A stretch of DNA of 64,000 nucleotides from CBDUEF01 sp018063485 (GCA_037045435.1 JBAOID010000003.1:1-64000), one strand, 5' to 3'. Positions 38,243 to 47,561 are shown, counted from the stretch's first letter. A program made the numbers and translations. Notes: generated from the letters alone by a model not told the origin.

Positions 38243-39676
38243 ATGCGTATCGCTGTCGGGGGCATCCACACCGAATGCTCCACCTACTCGCCGGTTCTGA
38301 TGCAGGCGGATGATTTCCGCGTGTTGCGCGGCACAGGCCTGACATCGCACGACTATTTCGCGTTTCTGCGCGACTATCCCGCCGAGGTTGCCCCACTTTT
38401 GCACGCCCGCGCTGTTCCCGGCGGCCCTGTTTCCCGCGCCAGCTATGACGCGTTCAAGGCCGAATTTCTGATGCTTCTGCGCGCGGCCTTGCCGGTGGAC
38501 GGGGTTTATCTTGCGATGCACGGCGCGATCAAGGTCGAAGGCATGTTTGACGCCGAGGGCGATTGGATTGCCGCCGTGCGCGATGTGGTCGGTCCCGACA
38601 TGCTGATCGCCACCAGCTATGATCTGCATGGCAATGTCAGCCAGAAGATCGTTGATCAGATCGACATCTTTGCCGCCTACCGCACCGCGCCGCATATCGA
38701 CACTCCCCAAACCATGCGCGCGGCCTATGAGATGTTGCTGCGGGCGCTGGAAACCGGCGCGCGCCCCGGCGTGGTTCGGGTGGCCGTGCCGCTGTTGCTG
38801 CCGGGGGAACGCAGCTCGACCGAGGATGAACCGGGCCGCCGTCTTTACGCAGCCCTGCCAGTACTTGAAGGCGCGGGCATCTGGCGCACCGATCTCATGA
38901 TAGGCTATGTCTGGGCGGATGAGCCGCGCGCCTCGGCGGCGGCACTGGTGACCGGCACAGATCGCGCAGCGGCCGAGGCGGCGGCGGCAAAGATCGCCCA
39001 GGGTTTCTGGGACGCGCGCAATGAGTTCCGTTTTGGCCCCGAAACCGGCCCGCTTGACGCCATGCTGGCGCGGGCCAGGGCCTGCGACACCCATCCGGTT
39101 ATTCTGGCCGACAGCGGCGATAACCCCACCGGAGGCGGCGTTGGTGATCGCGCCGATGTGCTGGCGGCGCTGATGGCACAGGATTGGCAGGAGGCAATTG
39201 TGGCAGGCATCACCGACCGACCGGCCGTCGAGCGGTGCTTTGCGGCGGGTCTGCATGGGCGCCTTGACCTTCAGATCGGCGCCAGCCTTGATCCGGCGGG
39301 CGGGCGTGTCACGGCGCAAGCCATCGTGCTGCGGCTGGAGGCCGGGGCCACCGCCGCCGACGCGCAGGCGGTGGTGCAGATCGGCGGCATCACCCTTGTG
39401 CTTGCCGCCAAGCGCCGACCCTATCACGATCTTGCCGATTTTGCGCTGCTGGGGCTGAACCCGGCCAAGGCGCGGCTGGTGGTGGTGAAATCGGGCTATC
39501 TGTCGCCAGACCTTGCGCCACTTGCCAACCCCAATCTGATGGCGCTGACCGAGGGCGTGGTCAATCAAGACATCCCGCGCCTGACCAACCTGCACCGCGC
39601 GGCGGGCACGGTGCCGTTTGACGCGCGTGAAAAGTTCACGCCAACACCGCAGCCCTCAACGCGATTTAGGGGCTGA
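38243..39676 (+). CDS. Second M81-family (MlrC-like) metallohydrolase
   Basis: Start at 38,243 (MRIAVGGIHTECSTYSP). Family blocks YLAMHGAIKVEGMFDAEGDW, TSYDLHGNVS, AAYRTAPHIDTPQTM and ILADSGDNPTGGGVGDRAD carry the putative zinc His/Asp ligands. About 477 residues, intact. Only distantly similar to the M81 protein at 32,334-33,839 beyond these blocks, so they are probably not a recent duplication but two activities or specificities in one regulon. Confidence 0.88.
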   Translation: MRIAVGGIHTECSTYSPVLMQADDFRVLRGTGLTSHDYFAFLRDYPAEVAPLLHARAVPGGPVSRASYDAFKAEFLMLLRAALPVDGVYLAMHGAIKVEGMFDAEGDWIAAVRDVVGPDMLIATSYDLHGNVSQKIVDQIDIFAAYRTAPHIDTPQTMRAAYEMLLRALETGARPGVVRVAVPLLLPGERSSTEDEPGRRLYAALPVLEGAGIWRTDLMIGYVWADEPRASAAALVTGTDRAAAEAAAAKIAQGFWDARNEFRFGPETGPLDAMLARARACDTHPVILADSGDNPTGGGVGDRADVLAALMAQDWQEAIVAGITDRPAVERCFAAGLHGRLDLQIGASLDPAGGRVTAQAIVLRLEAGATAADAQAVVQIGGITLVLAAKRRPYHDLADFALLGLNPAKARLVVVKSGYLSPDLAPLANPNLMALTEGVVNQDIPRLTNLHRAAGTVPFDAREKFTPTPQPSTRFRG

Positions 39677-39678
39677 AC

Positions 39679-40896
39679 ATGGGTCAATGGACTGCCATTT
39701 TCCGCCGGCATCCGGTGGTGCGGGCCTGTGCGCTTGCCATTCTGTTATACGGCTTTGCCGGGGCTGCAACTTCGCCCTATCAATCCATGATCGCCATCCG
39801 CGAACTGGGCCTGTCCAACCATGCCTATGCGATGATCGGGCTGACCGCATCCATCGGTTATGTCGTCATGGCGATAGCGGCGGGATTCCTGTCGGATTGG
39901 TTTCAAAGCTATCGCGGGCCACTGATTTTCGTGTCGTCCTTCGGCGTTCTCGGCTATGGCGTGATCTATGCTTTCCCCTCGCCGCTAATGTTTGCGCTGG
40001 CCACCATCGGACCGCTGGCACTGTTTCATGCTACCAACTCGATGCTGTTTGGCGCGGTGCGGGCGCAGACCGATGGTTTCAATGCGGATGAGGCGCGAAT
40101 CGTCAACGCCTTGATGCGGATCATGATTTCACTTGCCTGGGTGTTGGTGCCGGGGATTGTCGGGCTTGCGCTGCGCGGTCAAGACAGCATGATTTCGGCC
40201 TATGGCATTGCGGCGCTTTTTGCGCTGGCCTGCGTGGTCACAATCGCGCTGGGGCTGCGCGGCACCGACATGCAAGACAAGCCAACACCCGACACAAGAT
40301 CGCGGCCCGCCTTGAAAGATCTGCGCGTATTGATCGCGCCTCAACTGTTGGGCAAGGTTCTGGGGGTGGCGCTGATTTCGCAGGTTCTGCATGTGAACGC
40401 CGCCGTGCTGCCGTTGATCGTTACCGGGCAGGCGGGCGGGCAGCCCGAGGATATCGGCTTTCTGGTTGGGCTTGTGGCGGTGCTTGAGGTGATTTTCATG
40501 GTGTTCTGGGCTTGGGCGGTGCGCGGCCATCAGATCTTGCCGGCGCTGCTGATCGCGGCCTCGCTTTACTTTGTATACCTTGCCGCCATCGCCACGGCCC
40601 ATGCCCCGTGGCAGGTCTATGCGGCCAGCCTTATCGCAGGCTTTGCCGCCGCTGCGTTGGTATCCCTGCCAATCAGCTATCTGCTTGATCTGATCCGCAA
40701 TCGTCCCGGATTGTCAGCCTCGCTGCTTTCAGTGAACATGTTCCTTGGCGGCGGGCTTGGGGCGGGCGTCTTTGCGCTTGGCACCGAGGTTGGTGGCTAC
40801 GGTGCAACGGCAATACTTTCGGGCGGACTGGGAGTGGTTGGTGCCACCCTGTTGATGCTTCTGGAGCGGAGGGGAAATGTCACGGATCATCCTTGA
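39679..40896 (+). CDS. Major facilitator superfamily transporter (SetA/sugar-efflux-like)
   Basis: 405 residues, intact, twelve hydrophobic segments. Starts two bases after the M81 stop. GFLSDWFQSYRGP is the loop 2-3 motif. The N-terminal FAGAATSPYQSMIAIRELGL resembles sugar efflux/SET-type MFS proteins. It may export or import a sugar or a lactone of the pathway. The last 20 bases overlap the cutC start. Confidence 0.85.
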   Translation: MGQWTAIFRRHPVVRACALAILLYGFAGAATSPYQSMIAIRELGLSNHAYAMIGLTASIGYVVMAIAAGFLSDWFQSYRGPLIFVSSFGVLGYGVIYAFPSPLMFALATIGPLALFHATNSMLFGAVRAQTDGFNADEARIVNALMRIMISLAWVLVPGIVGLALRGQDSMISAYGIAALFALACVVTIALGLRGTDMQDKPTPDTRSRPALKDLRVLIAPQLLGKVLGVALISQVLHVNAAVLPLIVTGQAGGQPEDIGFLVGLVAVLEVIFMVFWAWAVRGHQILPALLIAASLYFVYLAAIATAHAPWQVYAASLIAGFAAAALVSLPISYLLDLIRNRPGLSASLLSVNMFLGGGLGAGVFALGTEVGGYGATAILSGGLGVVGATLLMLLERRGNVTDHP

Positions 40897-41629
40897 AATC
40901 TGTGTTGACGATGCCGCAGGAATTGATGCCGCCACCAGGGGAGGTGCTGACCGGATCGAGCTTTGTGCGGCCCTGGGTTTGGGCGGGCTGACGCCCTCGG
41001 TGGGGTTGATTGCGCTTGCCGCTGAAAATGCCCTTCCAACCATGGCGATGATCCGGCCGCGTGGGGGTGATTTCGTTTGGTCTGCCGACGAAATCCGGGC
41101 GATGTGCGCCGAGATCGACGCCGTGCGCGCCGCAGGCCTTGCCGGTATTGTCATCGGGGCCTCTTTGCCCGATGGCCGGCTTGACGCAGCAGCGCTGGCA
41201 GAGCTGGTAGCAAGGGCCCAAGGCCTTGATATCACGCTGCACCGTGCGATTGATCTGGTACCAGATGTGACAGAGGCCATGAACCTTTGTCAGCGTCTTG
41301 GCATAAATCGGGTGCTGTCATCGGGGGGGGCCAAAGCTGCCGAGCTTGGGCTGGACCGGCTTTCCGAAATGGCGCAAAGCGGGATCACCGTGATGCCGGG
41401 TGGCGGTGTAAACACCAAAAATCTGGCACGTTTTGCGGCAGATCTTTCGCTTCGGGAAATCCATGCGTCGGCCTCTGTGCTTTTGCCGTTGCCCGATGAT
41501 CCGCGCATCGCCGATTTCGGTTTTCAGTCAAGCGGCGCACGCGGCACGGATGAAGCCACAGTGCGCGCACTTAGGGCGGCTTTGGATCACATGGGCACTG
41601 ATCACCACCGCGACGTTGCGGTGCCATAG
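40877..41629 (+). CDS. cutC: CutC-family TIM-barrel protein
   Basis: 250 residues, intact. Starts ILEICVDDAAGIDAATRGGADRIELCAAL, then GLTPSVGLI, MIRPRGGDFVWS, VIGASLPDGRLD, TLHRAIDLV, VLSSGGAKAA and ITVMPGGGVNTKNLA, the full CutC pattern. It is usually annotated as copper homeostasis, but the biochemical basis is weak. Its place as last gene of an amino-sugar operon, overlapping the transporter gene by 20 bases, suggests a metabolic role. An 8-G run lies at 41,323-41,330 inside the gene. Confidence 0.92.
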   Translation: MSRIILEICVDDAAGIDAATRGGADRIELCAALGLGGLTPSVGLIALAAENALPTMAMIRPRGGDFVWSADEIRAMCAEIDAVRAAGLAGIVIGASLPDGRLDAAALAELVARAQGLDITLHRAIDLVPDVTEAMNLCQRLGINRVLSSGGAKAAELGLDRLSEMAQSGITVMPGGGVNTKNLARFAADLSLREIHASASVLLPLPDDPRIADFGFQSSGARGTDEATVRALRAALDHMGTDHHRDVAVP

Positions 41630-41755
41630 GCCTGCGCCACCACCTATGGCGCCCGCATAAGCGGGCCTATCCGCATGGGAATGACAAGGCCCTGCGCATT
41701 CTCGAACCGTGTCAACTTGCACCCATAGCGCCGCAGAAACTGCGGGTGCATGATG

Positions 41756-42167
41756 TTAGGGCCGTTCCCCGCGGGGCGCGCCTTCTTTTGCTAAGACCTG
41801 CACCAGACAGAAATCTTGCCTGTTCAGCACATGACCGATGATCCAATACGAAAGTGCAGGTTTGCGTAAGATGGGCTGGGCGAGATCATGCCACTGGGGG
41901 TTGGCCAGCAAATCAGCGGTTGCGGCCAATGGCGAAAGTGGCTCGGCGGTATCCGGCATTGGCGCGATCCGGGCGCATTCGTCGATGTCCCGGATCAGCG
42001 TGGATCGTAGCGGTCATGAACTCCGGGCGGCATATTGTGCCGATACGGGGTTGGATCTCTGGCGGATTTTGTAACGGCTGCTTCCGAGTCGAGAACGGTA
42101 TCCAATCGCTGTCAAATCCCTGCTCGATCCGCCAAGCACAATCCGTGGCGCTTGCGGCGGCAGTCAA
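41756..42167 (-). CDS. Hypothetical protein, about 135 residues (one frameshift)
   Basis: The N-terminal frame reads DCAWRIEQGFDSDWIPFSTR and PRIGTICRPEFMTAT. After a shift near 41,990-42,000 it continues IRDIDECARIAPMPDTAEPL, ATADLLANPQWHDLAQ and LSYWIIGHVLNRQDFCLV. The two parts read as one soluble protein, apparently from a non-ATG (TTG) start. No family recognised. It fills most of the 630 bases between cutC and the LysR gene; the rest shows nothing clear. Confidence 0.35.
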
Positions 42168-42260
42168 GGGTCTTGAGGGGTGATTGGAAAGTTGAGGTTT
42201 TCTATTTCTGCGCTTGGTGCTAGTGTCTCATATTCAAAGGGCTGCGGAAAGGCCGGAACG

Positions 42261-43176
42261 ATGATCTCCAGAATAAGGTTGCCGCCCTTGAACTCGCTGC
42301 GGGTGTTTCATTCCCTTGCCCGTCACAAGTCTTTGCGCGAAACGGCACAAGAGTTGTTCGTCACACCGCAGGCTGTGGGGCAGCAGATCAGGCTTCTCGA
42401 AGAGGCGTTGGGTGTTGTCTTGATGGAGCGCGAGGGGCGCGGAATTCGCCTGACGGAAAAGGCGATCACGCTTTCACACTACATCAAAGCGGGTTTCGAC
42501 GAATTCGAAGAAGGAATGCGCCGTGTCACCGGCCCAAGTGAGCGCGAGCGGATCAACCTGAATGTCAGCCCCTATTTCAGCACTCGCTACCTCATGCCTC
42601 GGCTGGGCCAGTTTCGTACGGCGGTTCCGGGTGCCGAGATCGGCTTGACCACGATGATTGACCTGGTGGACCTTGAACGCGACCAGATCGACATTGCGGT
42701 GCAGTGGGGCTATGGCGACAGAAAAGACGTGCAAAGCCACCTCTTGCGGCGTGATCCCAAGATCATCTGTTGCTGCCCGAATATGGCCGAAAAAATCACC
42801 CAACCGGCCGATCTGCTTCAGTTCATCCTGTTGCAGCCGGTCCGTTCGAAACGCCTGTGGCCAGAGATCCTGCGGTTTTTGGCTGTCGACCCCCCCCCGC
42901 TTGACCGCAGCCTGACCTTTGACGACGCCGCAACCATGCGCCGCGCGGCGCATCAGGGGCTGGGCATCGGCCTGATCTCGGTCCTTGATGCCAAAGAAGA
43001 CATCGCTGCTGGCAAGCTTGTTGCGCCGTTCGGTATGGATGCGCTGCAGGGATATGCCAACCGAAACGGTGCCAGGATTCCATCTGATCACCACCAAGAC
43101 ACGCCTGCGTTCGAAACCTGTTGCGGCCCTGCACCGCTGGCTGCTGGAGCAGGACTGGGAAAATGCTCAGCCCTAG
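42261..43176 (+). CDS. LysR-family regulator, GcvA-like (one frameshift near the end)
   Basis: Start at 42,261 (MISRIRLPPLNSLRVFHSLA). HTH LRETAQELFVTPQAVGQQIRLLEEALG, then LMEREGRGIRLTEKA. The effector domain has GAEIGLTTMIDLVDLERDQIDIAVQWG and ATMRRAAHQGLGIGLIS. A shift near 43,055-43,075 moves to VPGFHLITTKTRLRSKPVAAL and HRWLLEQDW with the stop at 43,176, inside the inverted repeat. A run of nine C lies at 42,890-42,898. Targets are unclear; it faces locus B. Confidence 0.88.
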
Positions 43177-43289
43177 AGCGCGTTGCGTCAAATTGAATTC
43201 ACCTTGCAACCGAACGCGTTTGCAAGCGCAATCGCTGCCTCGGGTTGCAAGGTGAATACATGTATCTGATTGAACGCAACGCGCTCTAG
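43173..43289. repeat. MITE-like inverted repeat element, 117 bases
   Basis: The outer arms CTAGAGCGCGTTGCGT (43,173-43,188) and ACGCAACGCGCTCTAG (43,274-43,289) are perfect complements. The inner arms TTCACCTTGCAACC (43,198-43,211) and GGTTGCAAGGTGAA (43,243-43,256) also pair. The LysR stop codon TAG is the start of the element. I recall similar palindromes between genes in Rhodobacterales; this needs a genome search. Confidence 0.8.
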
Positions 43290-43479
43290 ATGGCCGGTTA
43301 CTGCCCGGACAAAACCGCGATTACCCGCACAAGGGCAGAATGGTCCGATCCCGCGAGTCCCAGAGCGCAGCCAGCGTTCACAGCTTTTGAGTTGGCATTG
43401 GTGCGCCCATTTCCCCCCAACCCGACAACGCGATTTGCATGTCTTGTCCTTTCAGTACCTGTGTCTCTTGCCCCCTTAA

Positions 43480-43499
43480 GTTATACGATGTATGACGAC
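43480..43499. promoter_or_regulatory. Candidate GntR-type operator before the aldolase operon
   Basis: GTTATACGATGTATGACGAC, 28 bases before the aldolase ATG. Its 3' part TGTATGACGAC matches TGTATGATGAC at 54,700-54,710. Bases 43,290-43,479 before it hold no gene I can support. Confidence 0.5.
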
Positions 43500-43527
43500 C
43501 ATCAAGGTGCCTTTGAAGGAGTGATGC

Positions 43528-44298
43528 ATGCAGGAACGTGTCAATGGCGTAAAGGCAGCGGTATCGGGCGGAAAGCCTGCCATCGGGCTGTGGTGTTCAC
43601 TTGCCACGGCTCTGACGACAGAAGTGGTCGCGGGGTCTGGGGCAGATTGGGTGCTGATCGACGGCGAGCACAGCCCGAATGATCTGCGCAGCATCGTTGC
43701 GCAACTGCAAGCTGCCGGAGCCTACCCCACATGCGAGCCGGTCGTCCGCATCCCTTCGGACGATGCCAATCTCATCAAGCAGATGATGGATGGCGGTGCC
43801 CGCAGTCTGATGGTGCCGAACGTCCGCAGCGCCGATCAGGCGCAGGCCATCGTCGCGGCAATGGCCTATGCGCCGCAGGGGATCAGAGGCTTCTCCGTGG
43901 CGCATCGGGCAAATGCATTTGGCCGCATCAAGGGGTATCACGCGAACGCCAGGGCCCAGCAAATGCTGGTTGCGCAGATCGAATGCGAAAAGGGCGTGGC
44001 GAATGCCGGGGCCATTGCGGCGGTGCCTGGTGTGGATGTGCTGTTCGTTGGGCCGGGTGATCTTTCTGCGAACATGGGGGCTATGGGCAACCCCAATGCA
44101 GCGCATGTTCAGGAGGCCATCGCGTCGGTTCTGGCTGCCGCACAGGCGCATGGCAAGGCCGCGGGAATTCTTGCACCACAGCAGGCCGATGCCGAACGCT
44201 ATCTGAAGGCCGGGTTCACCATGGTTGCCGTCGGATCTGACATGGGCTTGCTTGCGCGTGGGTCAGACGATCTGATTGCCCGTTTCAAGAGGCCCTGA
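43528..44298 (+). CDS. HpcH/HpaI-family class II aldolase (2-keto-3-deoxy sugar acid or related)
   Basis: 256 residues, intact. WVLIDGEHSPNDLRSI holds the active-site His loop, VVRIPSDDANLIKQMMDGGARSLMVPNV follows, then QIECEKGVANAGAIA (metal Glu) and VLFVGPGDLSANMG (metal Asp). The family cleaves 2-keto-4-hydroxy acids to pyruvate plus an aldehyde (e.g. GarL, RhmA, HpaI). It is followed after three bases by glycerate 2-kinase, so an aldehyde leading to glycerate is plausible. Confidence 0.9.
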   Translation: MQERVNGVKAAVSGGKPAIGLWCSLATALTTEVVAGSGADWVLIDGEHSPNDLRSIVAQLQAAGAYPTCEPVVRIPSDDANLIKQMMDGGARSLMVPNVRSADQAQAIVAAMAYAPQGIRGFSVAHRANAFGRIKGYHANARAQQMLVAQIECEKGVANAGAIAAVPGVDVLFVGPGDLSANMGAMGNPNAAHVQEAIASVLAAAQAHGKAAGILAPQQADAERYLKAGFTMVAVGSDMGLLARGSDDLIARFKRP

Positions 44299-44301
44299 CC
44301 A

Positions 44302-45562
44302 ATGCCGGGCGTCGATCAGCGGGCCTTTCTTGCCGACTTGTTCCACGTTGCCGTAAAGGCCGCCGACCCGCTGGAATCTCTGCGTGCCCATCTGCCGCAG
44401 CCACCTTTGGGGCGAACGGTTGTGCATCGGGGCGGGTAAGGGCGCGGCACAACTTGCACAGGCGCTGGAAATACTGTGGCCGCAGCCGTTGGAAGGAGTT
44501 GTCGTGACGCGTTACGGTCACGGCGTTCCCTGCAAAAGGATCGAAGTTATCGAAGCGGCGCATCCTGTGCCTGACAGTGCGGGATATGCTGGCTCGCAAA
44601 GGTTGATGGAGCAGGTTCGCGGTCTGACGGCAGATGATCTGGTTATCGCCTTGATCTGTGGTGGGGGTTCGGCGCTGTTACCAGCCCCCCCTCCCGGCTT
44701 TACACTGGAGGATGAAATCGCGCTGAACACCGCCCTCTTGGCCTCTGGCGCGCCGATTTCAGCGATGAACCTGCTTCGGCGACATTTCTCGACGATCAAG
44801 GGTGGGCGTCTTGCCGCAATGGCACACCCGGCTCGGGTTGTGAGCCTTGTGGTTTCGGATGTTCCGGGTGACGATCCCGCCGAGGTCGCGTCGGGTCCGA
44901 CGGTTCCGGGCAAGGGTGGCTCGGCAGAGGCGCTGGCAATAGCCGATCTCTACCACATTCCTCTGACAGACCTTCAGCGGCGCCATATCGGATCGGTCGT
45001 CGCACCCGATCCGGGGGATCCCGCTTTCGGCCGCGACCGCGTGCATGTGATCGCGTCGGCGGGCTGCTCGCTTGAAGCGGCTGCGGGCCGGGCCCGAGCA
45101 ACGGGAATCGAGGCCGTCATTCTTTCTGATGCCATCGAGGGTGAAGCAAGGGAAGCCGGGCGTTTCCATGCCGATCTGGCTTTGCAGATTGCGCGCCGCA
45201 ATCGCCCCTTTCTCAAGCCCGTCCTGCTTCTCTCCGGGGGCGAAACCTCGGTCACACTGCGCGGAAACGGGGCAGGGGGGCGCAACACGGAATTCCTGCT
45301 TTCCTTTGCCGGACGCATATCTGGGCAGGCAGGCATCCACGCGCTTGCCGCCGACACGGATGGTATTGACGGCGTCGGCGACAATGCCGGGGCCTTTGCA
45401 GATGGGGCCACGGCGGCACGACTTCTGGCCAAGGGCATCATGATCGAACAATGTCTGGCACGAAATGACAGTCGTACCGCATTTGCGGCGCTTGATGATC
45501 TGTTCATAACCGGTCCGACTGGCACGAATGTGAACGATTTTCGCGCCATCTTGGTTATCTGA
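44302..45562 (+). CDS. Glycerate 2-kinase, class II (MOFRL/DUF4147 type; one frameshift)
   Basis: ATG at 44,302 (MPGVDQRAFLADLFHVAVKA), shift near 44,425-44,440, then GAGKGAAQLAQAL. DLVIALICGGGSALLPAPPP, RRHFSTIKGGRLAAM, SDVPGDDPAEVASGPTVP, GGRNTEFLLSFA, AADTDGIDGVGDNAGAF and FITGPTGTNVNDF are the family signatures. About 420 residues. Phosphorylates D-glycerate to 2-phosphoglycerate, sending C3 units into lower glycolysis. Confidence 0.93.
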
Positions 45563-45893
45563 TCTTGGCGGACAGGGATTGGCGCGCGCGATCTTCGCTG
45601 TTGCGGTGTCATTTGTTGCGGCCCTGTCTGGAAACGGTTCCGCCTTGTGATCGCTGAATGTGGAAAGTCAGTGCCGGCGCACAGAGCCGAACGGCGATGG
45701 GTTTTGCGGATATGTTCGGGCGCACAGCTTTCGTCACCTACTCCCGCGTCATCGGATCGAGACCCGCAATGGGAAAGAAAATATTTCCATAAATGGGGCG
45801 AAGTTGATTTTCCCTCGCAGTATTCGCGCCCAGTATGCAAGGGCTGGCGACTTGGGCAGAAGTCCTCAGATTGGCTGTTGAAAGGGATAAAGC
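45563..45893. other. Intergenic stretch of 331 bases
   Basis: No convincing coding frame on either strand; short frames here lack family features. It probably holds the promoter of the next gene; aaaggga lies just before the GTG at 45,894. Confidence 0.5.
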
Positions 45894-47561
45894 GTGAAAT
45901 CGAACGGCGGGCAGGTGTTGGTGCAAAGCCTTGTGAGTCTGGGGGCGCACCGGATTTTTGGCGTTCCGGGGGAAAGCTATCTGGCGGTGCTGGATGCGCT
46001 TTGTGAAACCAGGGGCCAACTGGATTTTGTCAACTGCCGCAATGAAGGCGGTGCCGCCTTTATGGCGGCGGCCTGGGGCAAGCTGACCGGCAGCCCAGGA
46101 ATCTGCATGGTGACACGCGGGCCGGGGGTGACGAATGCTTCGATCGGCATCCATACCGCAATGCAGGATTCCGCGCCGATGATCTGCTTTGTCGGTCAGG
46201 TCGGGACCGACATGAAGGGCCGTGAGGCATTTCAGGAAATCGACTATCGCGCGGTATTCGGGACAATGGCGAAATGGGCCGTCGAGATCGAGCAGGTCGA
46301 CCGCATCCCGGAAATCCTTGCCCGCGCCTGGATGACGGCCACGACAGGCCGCCCCGGCCCGGTGGTGATCGCATTGCCCGAAGACATGCTGACCAGCCTG
46401 ACCGATGCTGCCCCGCTGTCTGGCGCGGCGCGGGTGTCAGAGGCCGCCCCCGCACCCGAAGCGCTGGGCGAGGCATTGGCGATGCTGGCGGGCTCAATGC
46501 GCCCGCTGATTTTGCTGGGGGGGTCCAATTGGACGGACCAAGGCCGGGCCGCGTTGCAGGCCTTTGCCGAGACCAGTGATATCCCGGTTATCGCGGCATT
46601 CCGCTTTCAGGATCAATTTGACAATTTTTCTTCGGTTTATGCTGGCGAAGCCGGGGTCGGGATGCCCGCACATGTCAAGGCGCTGATCCGTGATGCAGAT
46701 GTCATTCTGGCAATAAACGTCCGTTTCGGCGAGATGACAACCGATGGCTATACGCTCCTGGACGTGCCGCTGCCAAAGCAGCGGCTGATCCATGTCCATG
46801 CCTCTGATCGCGAAATCGGCAAGATCTATCAACCGACCCTTGGCATTCAAGCGGGGCCAAATGCCTTTGCTGCGGCCCTGAGTCCGCTGACGGGTGTTTG
46901 GGGAAACTGGCGTGCCAAGGCCCGCGCGGATTGGGAGGCGGGCTTTGAGCTGCCGCCGTTGCCGTCGCCGGTGGATATGGGGGTGGTGGCCGCACATCTG
47001 CGCGAGGTCTTGCCCGAGGATGTCATTTTGACCAATGGCGCGGGAAACTTCACTGTCTGGCCGAATAAATTCTTCAAATACGGGCCGAAGGCACGGCTTC
47101 TGGGGCCGCAGTCGGGCGCAATGGGCTATGGGCTGCCAGCAGCCGTGGCGGCCAAAGTGGCTTTTCCAGACAGAACCGTTGTCTGTTTCGCTGGTGACGG
47201 CGATTTCCAGATGAATTGTCAGGAACTTGCCACCGCCGCCCAGCATGGAGCCCAGCCCATCGTGCTGATCCTGAACAACGGCATTTACGGCACGATCCGC
47301 GCCCATCAGGAACGCGAATATCCGGGCCGTGTTTCCGGCACCGATATGGTCAACCCTGATTTCGTGATGCTGGCGCGTGCCTATGGTTTCCACGCCGAAC
47401 GTGTCGCACAGACCGGGGATTTTCCGGCGGCTTTTGCCCGCGCCCGTGCCTCCAAGACCGGCGCGGTGCTTGATCTTGATATTTCACCCGAAGCGCTGAC
47501 CCCCCGGCAAACTCTTAGCCAGATACGCTCGGCTGCCCTTGCGAGGAAAACCACAGAATGA
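45894..47561 (+). CDS. Acetolactate-synthase-like thiamine-diphosphate enzyme
   Basis: 555 residues, intact, GTG start after aaaggga. The ylide-activating Glu is present in FVNCRNEGGAAFMAAAWG. Next GPGVTNASIGIHTAMQDSAP, the central Rossmann domain (PLILLGGSNWTDQGR), and the ThDP motif GDGDFQMNCQELATAA...NNGIYGTIRAHQ. Glyoxylate carboligase lacks the Glu, so it is not Gcl. Could join or decarboxylate 2-keto acids, or be a sulfoacetaldehyde acetyltransferase-like enzyme. Overlaps hyuA by four bases. Confidence 0.87.
   Translation: MKSNGGQVLVQSLVSLGAHRIFGVPGESYLAVLDALCETRGQLDFVNCRNEGGAAFMAAAWGKLTGSPGICMVTRGPGVTNASIGIHTAMQDSAPMICFVGQVGTDMKGREAFQEIDYRAVFGTMAKWAVEIEQVDRIPEILARAWMTATTGRPGPVVIALPEDMLTSLTDAAPLSGAARVSEAAPAPEALGEALAMLAGSMRPLILLGGSNWTDQGRAALQAFAETSDIPVIAAFRFQDQFDNFSSVYAGEAGVGMPAHVKALIRDADVILAINVRFGEMTTDGYTLLDVPLPKQRLIHVHASDREIGKIYQPTLGIQAGPNAFAAALSPLTGVWGNWRAKARADWEAGFELPPLPSPVDMGVVAAHLREVLPEDVILTNGAGNFTVWPNKFFKYGPKARLLGPQSGAMGYGLPAAVAAKVAFPDRTVVCFAGDGDFQMNCQELATAAQHGAQPIVLILNNGIYGTIRAHQEREYPGRVSGTDMVNPDFVMLARAYGFHAERVAQTGDFPAAFARARASKTGAVLDLDISPEALTPRQTLSQIRSAALARKTTE

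Noticed and set aside
38096..39595. 499-codon minus-strand frame opposite the second M81 gene
   Set aside because: Antisense shadow; no family features, and the plus-strand gene is intact and recognised.
45894..47561. Glyoxylate carboligase
   Set aside because: The enzyme keeps the activating Glu (NCRNEGGAA), whereas Gcl has Val there.
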